DNA of 64,000 bases, from contig JAMWZR010000006.1 of assembly GCA_024282035.1 (NCBI GenBank), positions 1 to 64,000 of the forward strand, given 5' to 3'. Numbering within the stretch: the first letter of the stretch is position 1; every line of letters starts with the position of its first letter. Below, in pieces: positions 9,198 to 19,104 of the stretch. This DNA is from Nitrosomonas sp. (GTDB taxonomy: Bacteria > Pseudomonadota > Gammaproteobacteria > Burkholderiales > Nitrosomonadaceae). The position numbers were made by a program, and so were the translations under genes. Under the pieces are notes generated by a model. The model made no database searches and was not told the origin of the DNA. It saw only the letters and a list, made by a program, of their open reading frames with translations.

Positions 9198-9226
9198 TTG
9201 GCTTAATGCCAGTTAGTAACTATAGT
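9198..9226 (+). promoter_or_regulatory. Candidate sigma-70 promoter before the MacB-type permease
   Basis: TTGGCT (9198-9203) and TATAGT (9221-9226) are separated by exactly 17 bases, a good sigma-70 arrangement, about 30 bases before the permease ATG. A perfect 11-base palindrome, AGTTAGTAACT (9211-9221), fills the end of the spacer and touches the -10, as an operator might. It could give the permease expression separate from macA and the ATPase. Seen in sequence; activity is inferred. Confidence 0.5.
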
Positions 9227-9255
9227 GGTGCGCATGACCCATTGGTGATACTTCG

Positions 9256-10479
<1,224 letters not shown>

Positions 10480-10536
10480 CGGGGCATATCGATGATTGTT
10501 GTGAACTTGCCTAAATTTTAACGGGTGGATAATACG

Positions 10537-11178
10537 ATGAAGATCGCGCAGAAAGAAAAAGTACCTATGAGCATCAAAGAGCACCCTACTTCCGATTTTC
10601 TCGCCATCGTCGTCTTGGAAAACCGAAAAGAGATTTTGACGGTCGGCGAAATCAAACACGCTCTGCGCGAGCGCGGTTTCGGCATATTGCTCGCTCTCGC
10701 CGCCGTACCGATCTGCCTGCCGATTCCGGTACCACCCGGCTACACCACGGTTTTCTCGATCCCCCTGTTCATTTTTTCGTTACAAATGATCCTTGGCATG
10801 CGCGAACCCTGGCTACCGACCTGGATCGAGAACAAATCCGTCAAGCGCACCATACTGGAAAAAATCATCGCCAAGGCCGATCCTTGGCTGAAACGCATCG
10901 AAAACCGCATGCAGCCACGCATGACATACATCAGCGTACACACCTGGGAACGCGTGATCGGCTTTTTCTCGTTCGTATTTGCACTGGCCATCGCCCTGCC
11001 CCTCCCGCTGACCAACTTCCCTCCCGGTTGCGGCATCCTGATCATGGCGCTGGGACTGTTGAACCGTGACGGCCTGACCATCCTGATCGGCATGATCATC
11101 GGCACCATCGGCATCGGTTTCACAATGATCGTGCTGGTCATGCTGTGGATGGGATTGTCAATGCCTGCGTTTTATTGA
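10537..11178 (+). CDS. ExoD-like exopolysaccharide synthesis membrane protein
   Basis: This 213-residue protein matches the ExoD family in size and layout: a short N-terminal cytoplasmic helix (LTVGEIKHALRERGFGILLAL), then hydrophobic segments including ICLPIPVPPGYTTVFSIPLF, and a C-terminal pair of membrane helices. In rhizobia, ExoD affects exopolysaccharide production and alkali tolerance by an unknown mechanism. I chose the ATG at 10537 because GGTGGA lies seven bases upstream; a GTG at 10525 and an ATG at 10567 are alternatives. It stands alone on the plus strand and converges with the HEPN-like gene. Biochemical role unknown. Confidence 0.8.
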   Translation: MKIAQKEKVPMSIKEHPTSDFLAIVVLENRKEILTVGEIKHALRERGFGILLALAAVPICLPIPVPPGYTTVFSIPLFIFSLQMILGMREPWLPTWIENKSVKRTILEKIIAKADPWLKRIENRMQPRMTYISVHTWERVIGFFSFVFALAIALPLPLTNFPPGCGILIMALGLLNRDGLTILIGMIIGTIGIGFTMIVLVMLWMGLSMPAFY

Positions 11179-11179
11179 G

Positions 11180-11209
11180 TACCTAACATTTGCATTTACT
11201 AACTAGGTA
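11180..11209. terminator. Weak inverted repeat between convergent genes
   Basis: TACCTA and TAGGTA form a six-base inverted repeat around 18 bases in the gap between the ExoD-like gene and the HEPN-like gene. The stem is AT-rich and the loop long, so it is at best a weak bidirectional terminator. Confidence 0.25.
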
Positions 11210-11219
11210 TCTCTATCGA

Positions 11220-11765
11220 TTAGCTTTTTAGACTTGCTCTCTTCTGTGCTATTCGTGCTTCAGCTTCATGGATAATCTCCATACATACATCATCTGATGT
11301 TTCGTCCCATACTAATCGATGCTCTTGATACGGGTAAGTATGTACATCATCTGGATGAATTTTCATATCTTGCGGTTTTAGAGGAGCCGGAAATCTTCCC
11401 TTGATACGAACCCACATAGACAAATAGTAAAGAACACGTTCTTGCTTAGGTGTAACGGAAAAGTTGACAGCCTTGGCCATCGCAGGTAAATCATGTGCGC
11501 CAAATGTCTTTTGCTTTTCTCCATCGTGAAGCGTATTTCCGCTTGCAACAAAATAGGCTTTAAAATAACACTCAATGGCCATTCCTGCACACATACGTGC
11601 AACATTCCGAACATCCTTTACCAACTCATTAGGCTCAGAGTACTTGTCGAGAATATACGCAGACTGAACAAGACGTCGTGCAAATATCAACCAAGGAAAT
11701 GGATCATTTGCGGTTTGTGCGATCATAATTCGCGGATCTCTACCATATATATCGCGATTACTCAT
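11220..11765 (-). CDS. HEPN-like domain protein of unknown function
   Basis: I do not recognise a named family with confidence. The 181-residue protein has a helical core, [20 protein letters not shown] followed by [13 protein letters not shown], which resembles the HEPN pattern of a helix ending in KA and then HdL. Many HEPN proteins are RNases in toxin-antitoxin or phage-defence systems, but I see no R-x4-6-H catalytic motif, so this one could be inactive or only structurally similar. It has no signal peptide. It is richer in A and T than its neighbours, and its ATG overlaps the pyrC stop by eight bases, so it is read after pyrC. It may be a late insertion at the operon end. Confidence 0.6.
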   Translation of the reverse strand: MSNRDIYGRDPRIMIAQTANDPFPWLIFARRLVQSAYILDKYSEPNELVKDVRNVARMCAGMAIECYFKAYFVASGNTLHDGEKQKTFGAHDLPAMAKAVNFSVTPKQERVLYYLSMWVRIKGRFPAPLKPQDMKIHPDDVHTYPYQEHRLVWDETSDDVCMEIIHEAEARIAQKRASLKS

Positions 11766-12804
11766 CCTCCTGCACCTTCCACTCCAAATCCTCCCCTGCC
11801 GCCAGTGGGATCAGCGTATCGCCTCCCAGTTCATAGCTGGGTGGTACGCTCCAGCGTTGTTTTTGCAACGTGATATGCCCCTGATTCCGGGGTAATCGAT
11901 AAAAATCCGCGCCATGAAAACTGGCAAAGGCTTCGAGTTTATCCAGTGCACCGGCCTGCTCGAAGGCGGTGGCATACAGTTCCAGCGCAGCGTGAGCAGT
12001 AAAGATTCCGGCGCAGCCGCAGGCATTTTCCTTGACTGCTTGCGCATGCGGCGCACTATCCGTACCCAGAAAGAATTTGGGGTTGCCACTGGTAGCGGCC
12101 TGCAATAATGCTTGCCGATGTAATTCGCGCTTCAGCACGGGCAGGCAATAGTGATGGGGACGAATGCCCCCCTGAAACAATGCATTGCGACTCAGTAGCA
12201 GATGGTGCGCGGTGATGGTGGCCGCCACGGTCGACGGCGTCTGTTGCACGAACTGCACCGCATCGCGGGTGGTGATATGCTCGAACACAATGCGCAATTC
12301 CGGGAAACGCCGGGTCAGCGGTTCCAGCACGCGTTCGATGAACACATTTTCACGATCAAACACATCGACACTGGCATCAGTGACCTCGCCATGCACCAGC
12401 AACGGCATTTGCTGCTGTTGCATCGCATCCAGCACAGCATGGCATTTATCGATTGCCGTCACGCCGGCATCGGAATGCGTGGTCGCCCCCGCCGGATACA
12501 GTTTCACGGCATGCACCACTCCGCTGGCCTTGGCACGTGCGATTTCCTGCGGCGCGGTGCTGTCGGTCAGATATAGCGTCATCAACGGCTCGAATCGCGA
12601 CTTCAACTCGACTGGCAGGGCTGCCAAAATGCGTTCACGGTAGGCCAGTGCCAACTCCGTGGACACGACCGGGGGTTTCAGGTTCGGCATGATGATGGCA
12701 CGGGCAAACTGCAGCGCGGTATGCGGCAGCACGGCGCGCAGTTGCACACTGTCGCGCACATGCAGGTGCCAATCGTCGGGACGAGTCAGTGTAAGGCTAT
12801 CCAT
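11758..12804 (-). CDS. pyrC: Dihydroorotase
   Basis: This 348-residue zinc amidohydrolase closes the pyrimidine ring, turning N-carbamoyl-aspartate into dihydroorotate. The N-terminus carries [11 protein letters not shown] with the HxH zinc ligands. The bridging carbamylated lysine lies in [10 protein letters not shown], later histidine ligands in LVHGEV and [10 protein letters not shown], and the catalytic aspartate in GTDSAPHA. Length and motifs fit the class II PyrC of proteobacteria. rsmI ends 25 bases upstream on the same strand; the HEPN-like gene overlaps its 3' end. Confidence 0.95.
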   Translation of the reverse strand: MDSLTLTRPDDWHLHVRDSVQLRAVLPHTALQFARAIIMPNLKPPVVSTELALAYRERILAALPVELKSRFEPLMTLYLTDSTAPQEIARAKASGVVHAVKLYPAGATTHSDAGVTAIDKCHAVLDAMQQQQMPLLVHGEVTDASVDVFDRENVFIERVLEPLTRRFPELRIVFEHITTRDAVQFVQQTPSTVAATITAHHLLLSRNALFQGGIRPHHYCLPVLKRELHRQALLQAATSGNPKFFLGTDSAPHAQAVKENACGCAGIFTAHAALELYATAFEQAGALDKLEAFASFHGADFYRLPRNQGHITLQKQRWSVPPSYELGGDTLIPLAAGEDLEWKVQEDE

Positions 12805-12829
12805 AGTTTTTTGGTGTCATGTTGAAGGT

Positions 12830-13702
12830 TCAGGTGTCATGCGCGTCTGCGTCAGATTCTGCCTTGAGCGATAGCGCCAGCGCATACAAAGCGCTCTTGT
12901 TTTCCCCGGTAATGGCTGTAGCCAGCTTGACAGCCTGCTTCAGTGGCAGTTCGGCGAGCAAGCAGGTCAGAGTATAGCGCGCCTGATCGCTGATCTCGCC
13001 GGTAACCGCAACTTCCGCTCCGCTGACCACCAGCACGAATTCCCCTTTCTGCTGGTTGGCATCGGCTTGCAGCCAAGATAGAGTTTGCATCAGGTTCGCG
13101 GTATGCACGGTTTCGAACAGCTTGGTCAGTTCACGTGCAATCGTGATCTGCCTTTCAGGGCCGAACACCGCGATCAGGTCCTCTATACAAGCCAAAATGC
13201 GGTGCGGCGCTTCATAAAAGATCAGGGTATGCGTGTATGCCTTCAGGTCTTCCAGCGCACGCTTGCGCAACCCGCTTTTGGTCGGCAGAAAACCGTAAAA
13301 CAGGAAATGCGGTTGCGTGATCCCCGATGCCGACAAGGCACAGATAGCAGCACAGGCACCGGGAACGGGAATCACTGGAAAACCGCGAGCCCGGACTTGC
13401 TGCACCAGAATTGCGCCCGGATCGGAGATACCGGGTGTACCTGCATCGGACACCAGGGCTGCGCTATTCCCAGCCACCAGCAGCGCAATGATCTTGTCCG
13501 CGACCACCGATTCATTATGCTGGTGCAGACTGATCAACCTGGCGGCCGTAATTCCGTGCGCCGTCATCAGATGCCGGGTATTGTCGACATGCTCGGCCGC
13601 CACCACGTCGACCGCGGCCAGAATCTGCAGGGCGCGCAAACTGATGTCGCTTAAATTTCCTATTGGGGTGGCAACCACATATAATGCGCTTTTTTCTAGC
13701 AT
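12830..13702 (-). CDS. rsmI: 16S rRNA (cytidine1402-2'-O)-methyltransferase
   Basis: The 290-residue enzyme methylates the ribose of C1402 in the decoding centre of 16S rRNA, using SAM. It starts with LYVVATPIGNLSDISLRAL, followed by AEHVDNTRHL and the tetrapyrrole-methylase-like loop SDAGTPGISDPG. I chose the ATG at 13702, which has GAGG just upstream; an in-frame GTG at 13711 would add three residues. It is divergent from the lpoA-like gene with only ten bases between starts, the same arrangement as yraL/yraM in E. coli. Confidence 0.93.
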   Translation of the reverse strand: MLEKSALYVVATPIGNLSDISLRALQILAAVDVVAAEHVDNTRHLMTAHGITAARLISLHQHNESVVADKIIALLVAGNSAALVSDAGTPGISDPGAILVQQVRARGFPVIPVPGACAAICALSASGITQPHFLFYGFLPTKSGLRKRALEDLKAYTHTLIFYEAPHRILACIEDLIAVFGPERQITIARELTKLFETVHTANLMQTLSWLQADANQQKGEFVLVVSGAEVAVTGEISDQARYTLTCLLAELPLKQAVKLATAITGENKSALYALALSLKAESDADAHDT

Positions 13703-13712
13703 TTTCCTCACG

Positions 13713-14819
13713 ATGCAACGTTTTTACTCAATCTTGCCGGCGATGATCCTTGCTCTTTGCAGCTACCATCCGGCATGGGCCAACGAAACGGAAACACCCG
13801 CTGTTGCAGAAACCACTTTCGAGCTGGTTTCCGAAAAACATGTGGCCTTGTTGTTACCGCTGGATTCCGCAACCTTTGCCGAAGCAGCCAAGGCGGTCAA
13901 GGCGGGCTTTGAGGCAGCCGGTCAACACGAACGGACAGTGCCGCGGGCCATACGATTATATGCCACCTCGGACGATCCTTTGGACGTCTTTGTCGGGTAT
14001 TTGCAGGCGGTATCAGCCGGTGCGGTGCTCGTAATCGGCCCATTGACCCGCGACGGCGTAACGGCAGTAGCTTCCAGCCATGTCAGCGTACCGACCTTGA
14101 CGCTCAATACCGTCGATACTTCGGCAGCCCTGCCTGCCAAGCTTTACTTATTCGGTCTGCAGATGGAAAACGAAGCCGTGCACATGGCCACGCTGGCAGC
14201 CGATTCTGACAAGCACCATGCCATTGTCATCGGCGACGACAGCTCGCTCTCACGACGCATGCAAACCGCTTTCACCAAAAGCTGGCAAAGTACGGATGGT
14301 AATACTTCCTCCGTACTGCGTTACAGTGACGATCCCAGCAAACTGGCGCAGTTCCGCAGCCTGACGACGGGATCCACTCACCTGATTTTTCTGGCGCTGG
14401 ATGCTGCGAAGTCACGCCTGCTGCGTGCCTACCTCGATCCGGAGGTACCGGTATACGCCACTTCGCAAGTTTTTACTGGCAACGATCATTTTCTGCAGAA
14501 CAATGACCTGAACGGCATCATTTTTTCGGATATGCCGTGGCTATTGCAACCGGATCACCCCGCCGTCATGGTGTACCGTCAATCCGGTAAAACCCAGAGC
14601 GCCGATATGGAAAGACTGTACGCCCTAGGTATCGACGCGTTCCGCCTGATGGTCCGGCTGCTGCGTTCGCAGGATGCCAGGGAGATCGCCCTGGATGGCG
14701 TAACCGGTCAGATTCGTTCGACTTTCCCTGCCTTGTTTGTGCGTGAGCCGGTTACGGCGCAATTCGTGGAAGGCAAGGCGCAGCTCATCCAAACTCGGCA
14801 ACCCTCCATCACGCCATGA
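13713..14819 (+). CDS. Penicillin-binding protein activator, LpoA-like
   Basis: The 368-residue protein has a signal peptide (cut after HPAWA) and a type I periplasmic-binding fold. It contains HVALLLPLDSATFAEAAKAV, a solvent-binding-protein-like core with VLVIGPLTRDGV, and late motifs ALGIDAFRLM and GQIRSTFPALFVREP. This is the C-terminal domain arrangement of LpoA, the outer-membrane activator of PBP1A. Two differences stand out: the N-terminal TPR domain of E. coli LpoA is missing, and there is no clear lipobox (the signal peptide has LALC rather than an LxGC-type site). It is followed by yraN with a four-base overlap, as in E. coli yraM-yraN. Confidence 0.75.
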   Translation: MQRFYSILPAMILALCSYHPAWANETETPAVAETTFELVSEKHVALLLPLDSATFAEAAKAVKAGFEAAGQHERTVPRAIRLYATSDDPLDVFVGYLQAVSAGAVLVIGPLTRDGVTAVASSHVSVPTLTLNTVDTSAALPAKLYLFGLQMENEAVHMATLAADSDKHHAIVIGDDSSLSRRMQTAFTKSWQSTDGNTSSVLRYSDDPSKLAQFRSLTTGSTHLIFLALDAAKSRLLRAYLDPEVPVYATSQVFTGNDHFLQNNDLNGIIFSDMPWLLQPDHPAVMVYRQSGKTQSADMERLYALGIDAFRLMVRLLRSQDAREIALDGVTGQIRSTFPALFVREPVTAQFVEGKAQLIQTRQPSITP

Positions 14820-15154
14820 ATGGCCCGGATGCCGAGCAGGCTGCCCTCGATTTCTTGCTCGGCCATCATCTGATTTTGCTGGCACGCAATTATCGTTGTC
14901 GCTTCGGTGAAATCGATTTGATCATGCAAGACCGGGAAACCGTGGTGTTTATCGAGGTGCGTTTGCGAACCAGCGAACGCTTCGGTGGTGCGGCAGCCAG
15001 TATCACGGCAAGCAAGCAGGCCAAACTGCTCAGTACAGCCAGACATTATCTGGCACAGTTGCAACATGAGCCGCCATGCCGCTTCGATGCCGTTCTGTTG
15101 TCAGGTCGCAGCGATTCGCCAATCGACTGGATCCAAAACGCATTTGGCGAATGA
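14816..15154 (+). CDS. yraN: YraN family protein (UPF0102)
   Basis: This 112-residue protein has the family core AALDFLLGHHLILLARNYRCRFGEIDLI and the following DRETVVFIEVRLR, which resemble an endonuclease-like fold with the E-IDLI...FIEV acidic set. The usual FVEVK reads FIEVR here, replacing the lysine that often completes the nuclease motif. Activity in this family has not been firmly shown. It overlaps the lpoA-like stop codon (ATGA), so the pair is coupled. Confidence 0.88.
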   Translation: MNGPDAEQAALDFLLGHHLILLARNYRCRFGEIDLIMQDRETVVFIEVRLRTSERFGGAAASITASKQAKLLSTARHYLAQLQHEPPCRFDAVLLSGRSDSPIDWIQNAFGE

Positions 15155-15181
15155 TTTGAGGCAAGACTGCGCACTGGATTG

Positions 15182-15922
15182 TTACAAATGAATGCTGCGT
15201 CCCCCGTCGACCGCGATGATCTGACCGGTGACATAAGGCGCATCGGCCACGAGAAACTGCACGGTTCTGGCGATGTCCTCGGGCTCTCCGCAGCGCTTCA
15301 GCAGCGTGCTGGCGATGATCTGCTGGCGCTCGCTCTCGTCACTCCATTCGCCATCCTCGGGCCAGAGTATCGGGCCGGGCGCCACGCCATTGACCCGGAC
15401 TTCCGGAGCCAGTTCGACCGCCAACGATTTGGTCAATGCCACCAACCCGCCTTTGGCCGCATTGTAAATCACATAGTTTTTCAACGGCCGTTCGGTATGG
15501 ATATCAACGATGTTGACGATGCAGCCGCGCTGCACCTTCAGGTAAGGTGCAGCAGCCTGCGCCAGAAACAGCGGCGCCTGCAGATTGCTGCCGACGAGAT
15601 CGTGCCAGCTATCCATGGTGCACTGCTGCATCGGGGTCGGGAAAAAGCTGGAGGCATTGTTGATCAGCGCATGCAGTTCACCAAAACGATTCGCCGCTTT
15701 GTCGATCAAATCCGGCAGTAATTCAGTATCGAGCAAATCGGCCTGTACCAGTGCTGCCGAATCCGCACGTTGCCGATTCAGATCGTCGCACAGTGCCTTC
15801 GCTTCATCGAGCGATGAACGATAATGCACAATCAAACGCGCACCTTGTGCGTGCAGCCTGCGACATATGGTTGCCCCCACCCGCTTGGCTCCGCCAGTCA
15901 CCAAAACAACTTTGTTACGCAC
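15182..15922 (-). CDS. Short-chain dehydrogenase, pteridine-reductase-like
   Basis: The 246-residue SDR has the cofactor loop TGGAKRVGATICRRL, where the TGxxxRxG form is typical of pteridine reductases rather than the classical TGxxxGxG. It has NNASSFFPTP and the catalytic YNAAKGG (Tyr-x3-Lys), with GQIIAVDGGRS near the end. Pteridine reductases use NADPH to reduce biopterin or dihydrofolate-type substrates. It converges with yraN and is divergent from the MidA-like methyltransferase, with an operator-like palindrome between them. Substrate not proven. Confidence 0.85.
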   Translation of the reverse strand: MRNKVVLVTGGAKRVGATICRRLHAQGARLIVHYRSSLDEAKALCDDLNRQRADSAALVQADLLDTELLPDLIDKAANRFGELHALINNASSFFPTPMQQCTMDSWHDLVGSNLQAPLFLAQAAAPYLKVQRGCIVNIVDIHTERPLKNYVIYNAAKGGLVALTKSLAVELAPEVRVNGVAPGPILWPEDGEWSDESERQQIIASTLLKRCGEPEDIARTVQFLVADAPYVTGQIIAVDGGRSIHL

Positions 15923-15962
15923 CTGCTCCTCTCCTTGAGTACTGCTGCTAAACTACAAGCCT

Positions 15963-15979
15963 GTGAAATAGGATTTCAC
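15963..15979. promoter_or_regulatory. Palindrome in the SDR/MidA divergent promoter region
   Basis: GTGAAA and TTTCAC form a perfect six-base inverted repeat with a five-base centre, placed in the 88-base region between two divergent starts. Its position suits a shared operator. No known regulator consensus is recognised. Confidence 0.35.
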
Positions 15980-16010
15980 TGCAAATTTACCACAATCTGA
16001 TCGCGCACCA

Positions 16011-17198
16011 ATGCCATTACATTCCACTTTGCCACCTGCAAGCGACGTTGCACTTGCTCATAGCCATGCCCTGCAAAGCCTGATCCGTGACAGGATTGCT
16101 GCAACCAATGGCTGGATCACCTTTGAAGAATTCATGAATCTGGCGCTGTATGCACCTGGACTGGGATATTACGCCAGTGGCGCCACCAAGCTGGGCAATG
16201 CCGGTGACTTCGTCACCGCGCCGGAGATGTCCCCCCTGTTCGGTCAAACACTGGCACGACAAATCATGCAGATCATGCAACAACTCGACCAGACTGACAT
16301 TCTGGAATTTGGTGCCGGAACCGGCAAGCTGGCTGCGGACATTCTGCTCGAACTCGAGCAACACCAAGTCTTACCGGAAAACTATTTCATTCTGGAAGTC
16401 AGCGCCGAACTACGGCAGCGCCAGCAACGCTGGCTACAGGATCGCGCTCCGCATCTGTTTTCCAGAATTACCTGGCTGGAGCAGCTCCCGGCGGATTTCA
16501 ACGGCATCATGCTGGGCAATGAAGTACTCGATGCCATGCCCGTGCATATCGTATCCTGGCGTGGCGATCAAATACTGGAACGCGGCGTAACCTGGCAAGA
16601 TGACAGGTTCACCTGGCTGGAACGCCCACTCGAACACGTAGAACTGCTGACACTGGCAAACGCGCTGACGACCCATATCAACCCAGGTCAGGAACCGGAT
16701 TGGGCTTACAGCAGCGAAATCAATCTGGCTGCCCGTTATTTTATTCGCAGTCTGGCTGACAGTCTGCGGCAAGGCGTCATCTTGTTGGTGGATTATGGGT
16801 TCGGACGCAGCGAGTTTTATCACCCGCAACGCCAGCAAGGCACACTCATGTGCCATTACCGTCATCATGCGCATGACGATCCATTTTTTCTGCCCGGACT
16901 TCAGGACATCACCACTCATGTCGACTTCAGCGCACTGCTCGAGGTTGCCGATCAATCTGGGTTATCCCTTGCCGGATACACGACCCAGGCGCATTTTTTG
17001 ATCAATTGCGGCATCACCACGGTCCTGGGACGTACCGCCAGCGCGGATACGCTACATTATCTGCCGCAGGCTCAAGCGGCGCAGAAACTGATCAGCCCCG
17101 CCGAAATGGGTGAGCTGTTCAAGGTTATCGCTTTCGCAAAAAACTTTGCGGAACCACTGCTGGGATTCAGCCGTGGCGATCTGAGCCGTCTGCTCTGA
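16011..17198 (+). CDS. SAM-dependent methyltransferase, MidA/NDUFAF7 family
   Basis: The 395-residue protein matches COG1565. It starts with HALQSLIRDRIAATNGWITFEEFM, then GYYASGATKLGNAGDFVTAPE, the SAM-binding ILEFGAGTGKLAADIL, and NEVLDAMPVH. Mitochondrial NDUFAF7 dimethylates an arginine of a complex I subunit; the bacterial target is less certain. Length and all motifs are intact. It is divergent from the pteridine-reductase-like gene and lies 145 bases before hisC, which appears to have its own promoter. Confidence 0.88.
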   Translation: MPLHSTLPPASDVALAHSHALQSLIRDRIAATNGWITFEEFMNLALYAPGLGYYASGATKLGNAGDFVTAPEMSPLFGQTLARQIMQIMQQLDQTDILEFGAGTGKLAADILLELEQHQVLPENYFILEVSAELRQRQQRWLQDRAPHLFSRITWLEQLPADFNGIMLGNEVLDAMPVHIVSWRGDQILERGVTWQDDRFTWLERPLEHVELLTLANALTTHINPGQEPDWAYSSEINLAARYFIRSLADSLRQGVILLVDYGFGRSEFYHPQRQQGTLMCHYRHHAHDDPFFLPGLQDITTHVDFSALLEVADQSGLSLAGYTTQAHFLINCGITTVLGRTASADTLHYLPQAQAAQKLISPAEMGELFKVIAFAKNFAEPLLGFSRGDLSRLL

Positions 17199-17271
17199 GC
17201 ATCATGAGTCGATGGTGTTTCAGCACAGGCTGTGACAGATGTAGGATTGCTTGCATCGAATGATTCCGGGA

Positions 17272-17301
17272 TTGCTCCCAAGCCACGCTGTCGCTTACAA
17301 T
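17272..17301 (+). promoter_or_regulatory. Candidate sigma-70 promoter of the his operon
   Basis: TTGCTC (17272-17277) and TACAAT (17296-17301) are separated by 18 bases, 43 bases before the hisC ATG. It is the best promoter match in the MidA-hisC gap. Confidence 0.45.
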
Positions 17302-17305
17302 GGCG

Positions 17306-17323
17306 CGGCAGATCGGTCTGCCG
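17306..17323 (+). promoter_or_regulatory. Perfect hairpin in the hisC leader
   Basis: CGGCAGA and TCTGCCG pair perfectly over seven bases with a four-base TCGG loop. The hairpin begins five bases after the predicted -10 and ends 20 bases before hisC. It would form at the very 5' end of the transcript. There is no T-run and no histidine-rich leader peptide, so it is not a classical his attenuator; mRNA stabilisation or a protein site is possible. Confidence 0.45.
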
Positions 17324-17343
17324 TCAGATTAAAATAGAGCAAT

Positions 17344-18441
17344 ATGTCCAATACACATCGTACGCTTACGCCAGAACAAATTATCCGTCAGGAAATCCTC
17401 GCACTTTCCGCCTATCATGTGCCACCCGCAACGGACATGATCAAGCTGGATGCCATGGAAAACCCCTACCCGCTCCCCGAATCCTTGCGCGATTCTGTGG
17501 CGCAACTGGCAGCGCATGCACCGATCAATCGGTACCCGGATGCCAGTGCAACTGCATTGAAGGTCACTCTGCGGCAGGCACTCGGCATTGCGGACGAGAT
17601 GGACATCCTGTTGGGCAATGGTTCGGACGAGATCATCCAGATCATTGCCATGGCGGCAGCCAAACCGGGAGCGGTATTGCTGAGTGTTGAGCCGGCGTTC
17701 GTCATGTTCCGCATGATTGCAACGTTCACTCACATGAATTACGTCGGCGTGCCCTTGCACAAGGATTTTTCGCTGGATTTACCCGCTATGCTGGAGGCCA
17801 TTGCGAAACATGAGCCTGCAGTCATTTTTCTAGCCTATCCCAATAATCCAACAGGAAATTTATTTGACGCCGCGGCCATTTTGAGTATCATTCAGGCTGC
17901 ACCGGGCCTCGTGGTTATCGATGAAGCGTATCACGCTTTTGCAGATGTCAGTTTCATGCACCGGTTAAGCGAATATCCTAATCTGCTGGTGATGCGCACC
18001 CTTTCCAAACTCGGACTGGCTGGTCTGCGACTGGGATTACTGATCGGCAGATCAGAGTGGCTACACGAATTTGAAAAAGTACGATTGCCTTATAATGTTG
18101 GCATCATGACGCAGATCATTGCAGACGAAGTTTTACAGCAAGCGGATGTATTACTGGAACAGGCACAAACAATCAAGACAGAGCGTGCAAAAATGTTGGC
18201 ATATTTAGAAACCATTGATGGTATGACGGTATTCCCGTCGGATGCAAACTTCATTCTGTTTCGCATCAATTCAGCCAGCCAGATTTTTCAGGCACTGAAG
18301 CAGCGACGAATCCTGATCAAGAAGCTTGATGGCACGCACCCCTTGTTAGAAAATTGTCTACGTGTTACCGTAGGCACACCTGAAGAAAACGTGCAATTTT
18401 GTACCACACTCAATACCATAGTTACCGAAAGCGCTTCTTAA
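17344..18441 (+). CDS. hisC: Histidinol-phosphate aminotransferase
   Basis: This 365-residue PLP enzyme transfers an amino group from glutamate to imidazole-acetol phosphate in histidine synthesis. It shows [42 protein letters not shown] and the PLP lysine in [14 protein letters not shown]. It is the first gene of the his cluster here; hisG and hisD, which precede hisC in many proteobacteria, are not in the window. Confidence 0.95.
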   Translation: MSNTHRTLTPEQIIRQEILALSAYHVPPATDMIKLDAMENPYPLPESLRDSVAQLAAHAPINRYPDASATALKVTLRQALGIADEMDILLGNGSDEIIQIIAMAAAKPGAVLLSVEPAFVMFRMIATFTHMNYVGVPLHKDFSLDLPAMLEAIAKHEPAVIFLAYPNNPTGNLFDAAAILSIIQAAPGLVVIDEAYHAFADVSFMHRLSEYPNLLVMRTLSKLGLAGLRLGLLIGRSEWLHEFEKVRLPYNVGIMTQIIADEVLQQADVLLEQAQTIKTERAKMLAYLETIDGMTVFPSDANFILFRINSASQIFQALKQRRILIKKLDGTHPLLENCLRVTVGTPEENVQFCTTLNTIVTESAS

Positions 18442-18480
18442 AAACAATCCGTCTTCTTTGCATCCATCACAGTATTTCTC

Positions 18481-19068
18481 ATGCGCCAAGCTCAGGTCAC
18501 ACGTAATACCCTCGAAACTCAAATCAGTGTTGAATTGAGACTGGATGGTACGGGTCAGTCCGCTCTGGAAACCGGTGTACCTTTTCTGGATCACATGATC
18601 GATCAAATCGCACGGCATGGCATGATGGATATCACGATCCGTGCCAAAGGCGACTTGCACATCGATGCGCACCACACGGTCGAAGATATCGGAATTACTC
18701 TGGGTCAGGCCTTACTCAAAGCCGTGGGTGACAAAAAGGGCATACGCCGCTATGGCCATGCATACGTACCACTGGATGAGGCTTTGTCGCGCGTCGTCAT
18801 TGATTTATCTGGCCGTCCTGGTCTTGTTTTTAATGTGGATTTTTCCCGTGCACGCATTGGCGATTTTGATGTAGATCTATTCCATGAGTTTTTTCAGGGT
18901 TTGACCAATCACGCACTGATGACACTCCATATCGAAAATCTGTATGGCAGAAACGCACATCATCAGGCTGAAACCATTTTCAAGGCATTTGGCCGGGCAC
19001 TCAGGGTAGCAATCGAACACGATCCCGGTGCGACCGGTATCATCCCATCCACCAAAGGCACCTTATAA
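18481..19068 (+). CDS. hisB: Imidazoleglycerol-phosphate dehydratase
   Basis: This 195-residue manganese enzyme removes water from imidazole-glycerol phosphate. It has [31 protein letters not shown] and a second metal-site block [15 protein letters not shown]. It is the monofunctional form: the N-terminal histidinol phosphatase domain of enteric HisB is absent, so that step must be done by another protein. It starts 39 bases after hisC. Confidence 0.95.
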   Translation: MRQAQVTRNTLETQISVELRLDGTGQSALETGVPFLDHMIDQIARHGMMDITIRAKGDLHIDAHHTVEDIGITLGQALLKAVGDKKGIRRYGHAYVPLDEALSRVVIDLSGRPGLVFNVDFSRARIGDFDVDLFHEFFQGLTNHALMTLHIENLYGRNAHHQAETIFKAFGRALRVAIEHDPGATGIIPSTKGTL

Positions 19069-19081
19069 TTCTTATAAGAAT
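19068..19081. repeat. 14-base palindrome at the hisB stop codon
   Basis: ATTCTTATAAGAAT is a perfect palindrome that begins on the last base of the hisB stop codon. It is AT-rich, too short to terminate transcription by itself, and could be a protein site or chance. Confidence 0.3.
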
Positions 19082-19104
19082 CCTATTCTTCCACCGTTCA
19101 TCGC

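Noticed and set aside
13317-13712. Upstream extension of the lpoA-like reading frame
   Set aside because: It lies wholly inside rsmI on the other strand; the signal peptide begins at the ATG at 13713.
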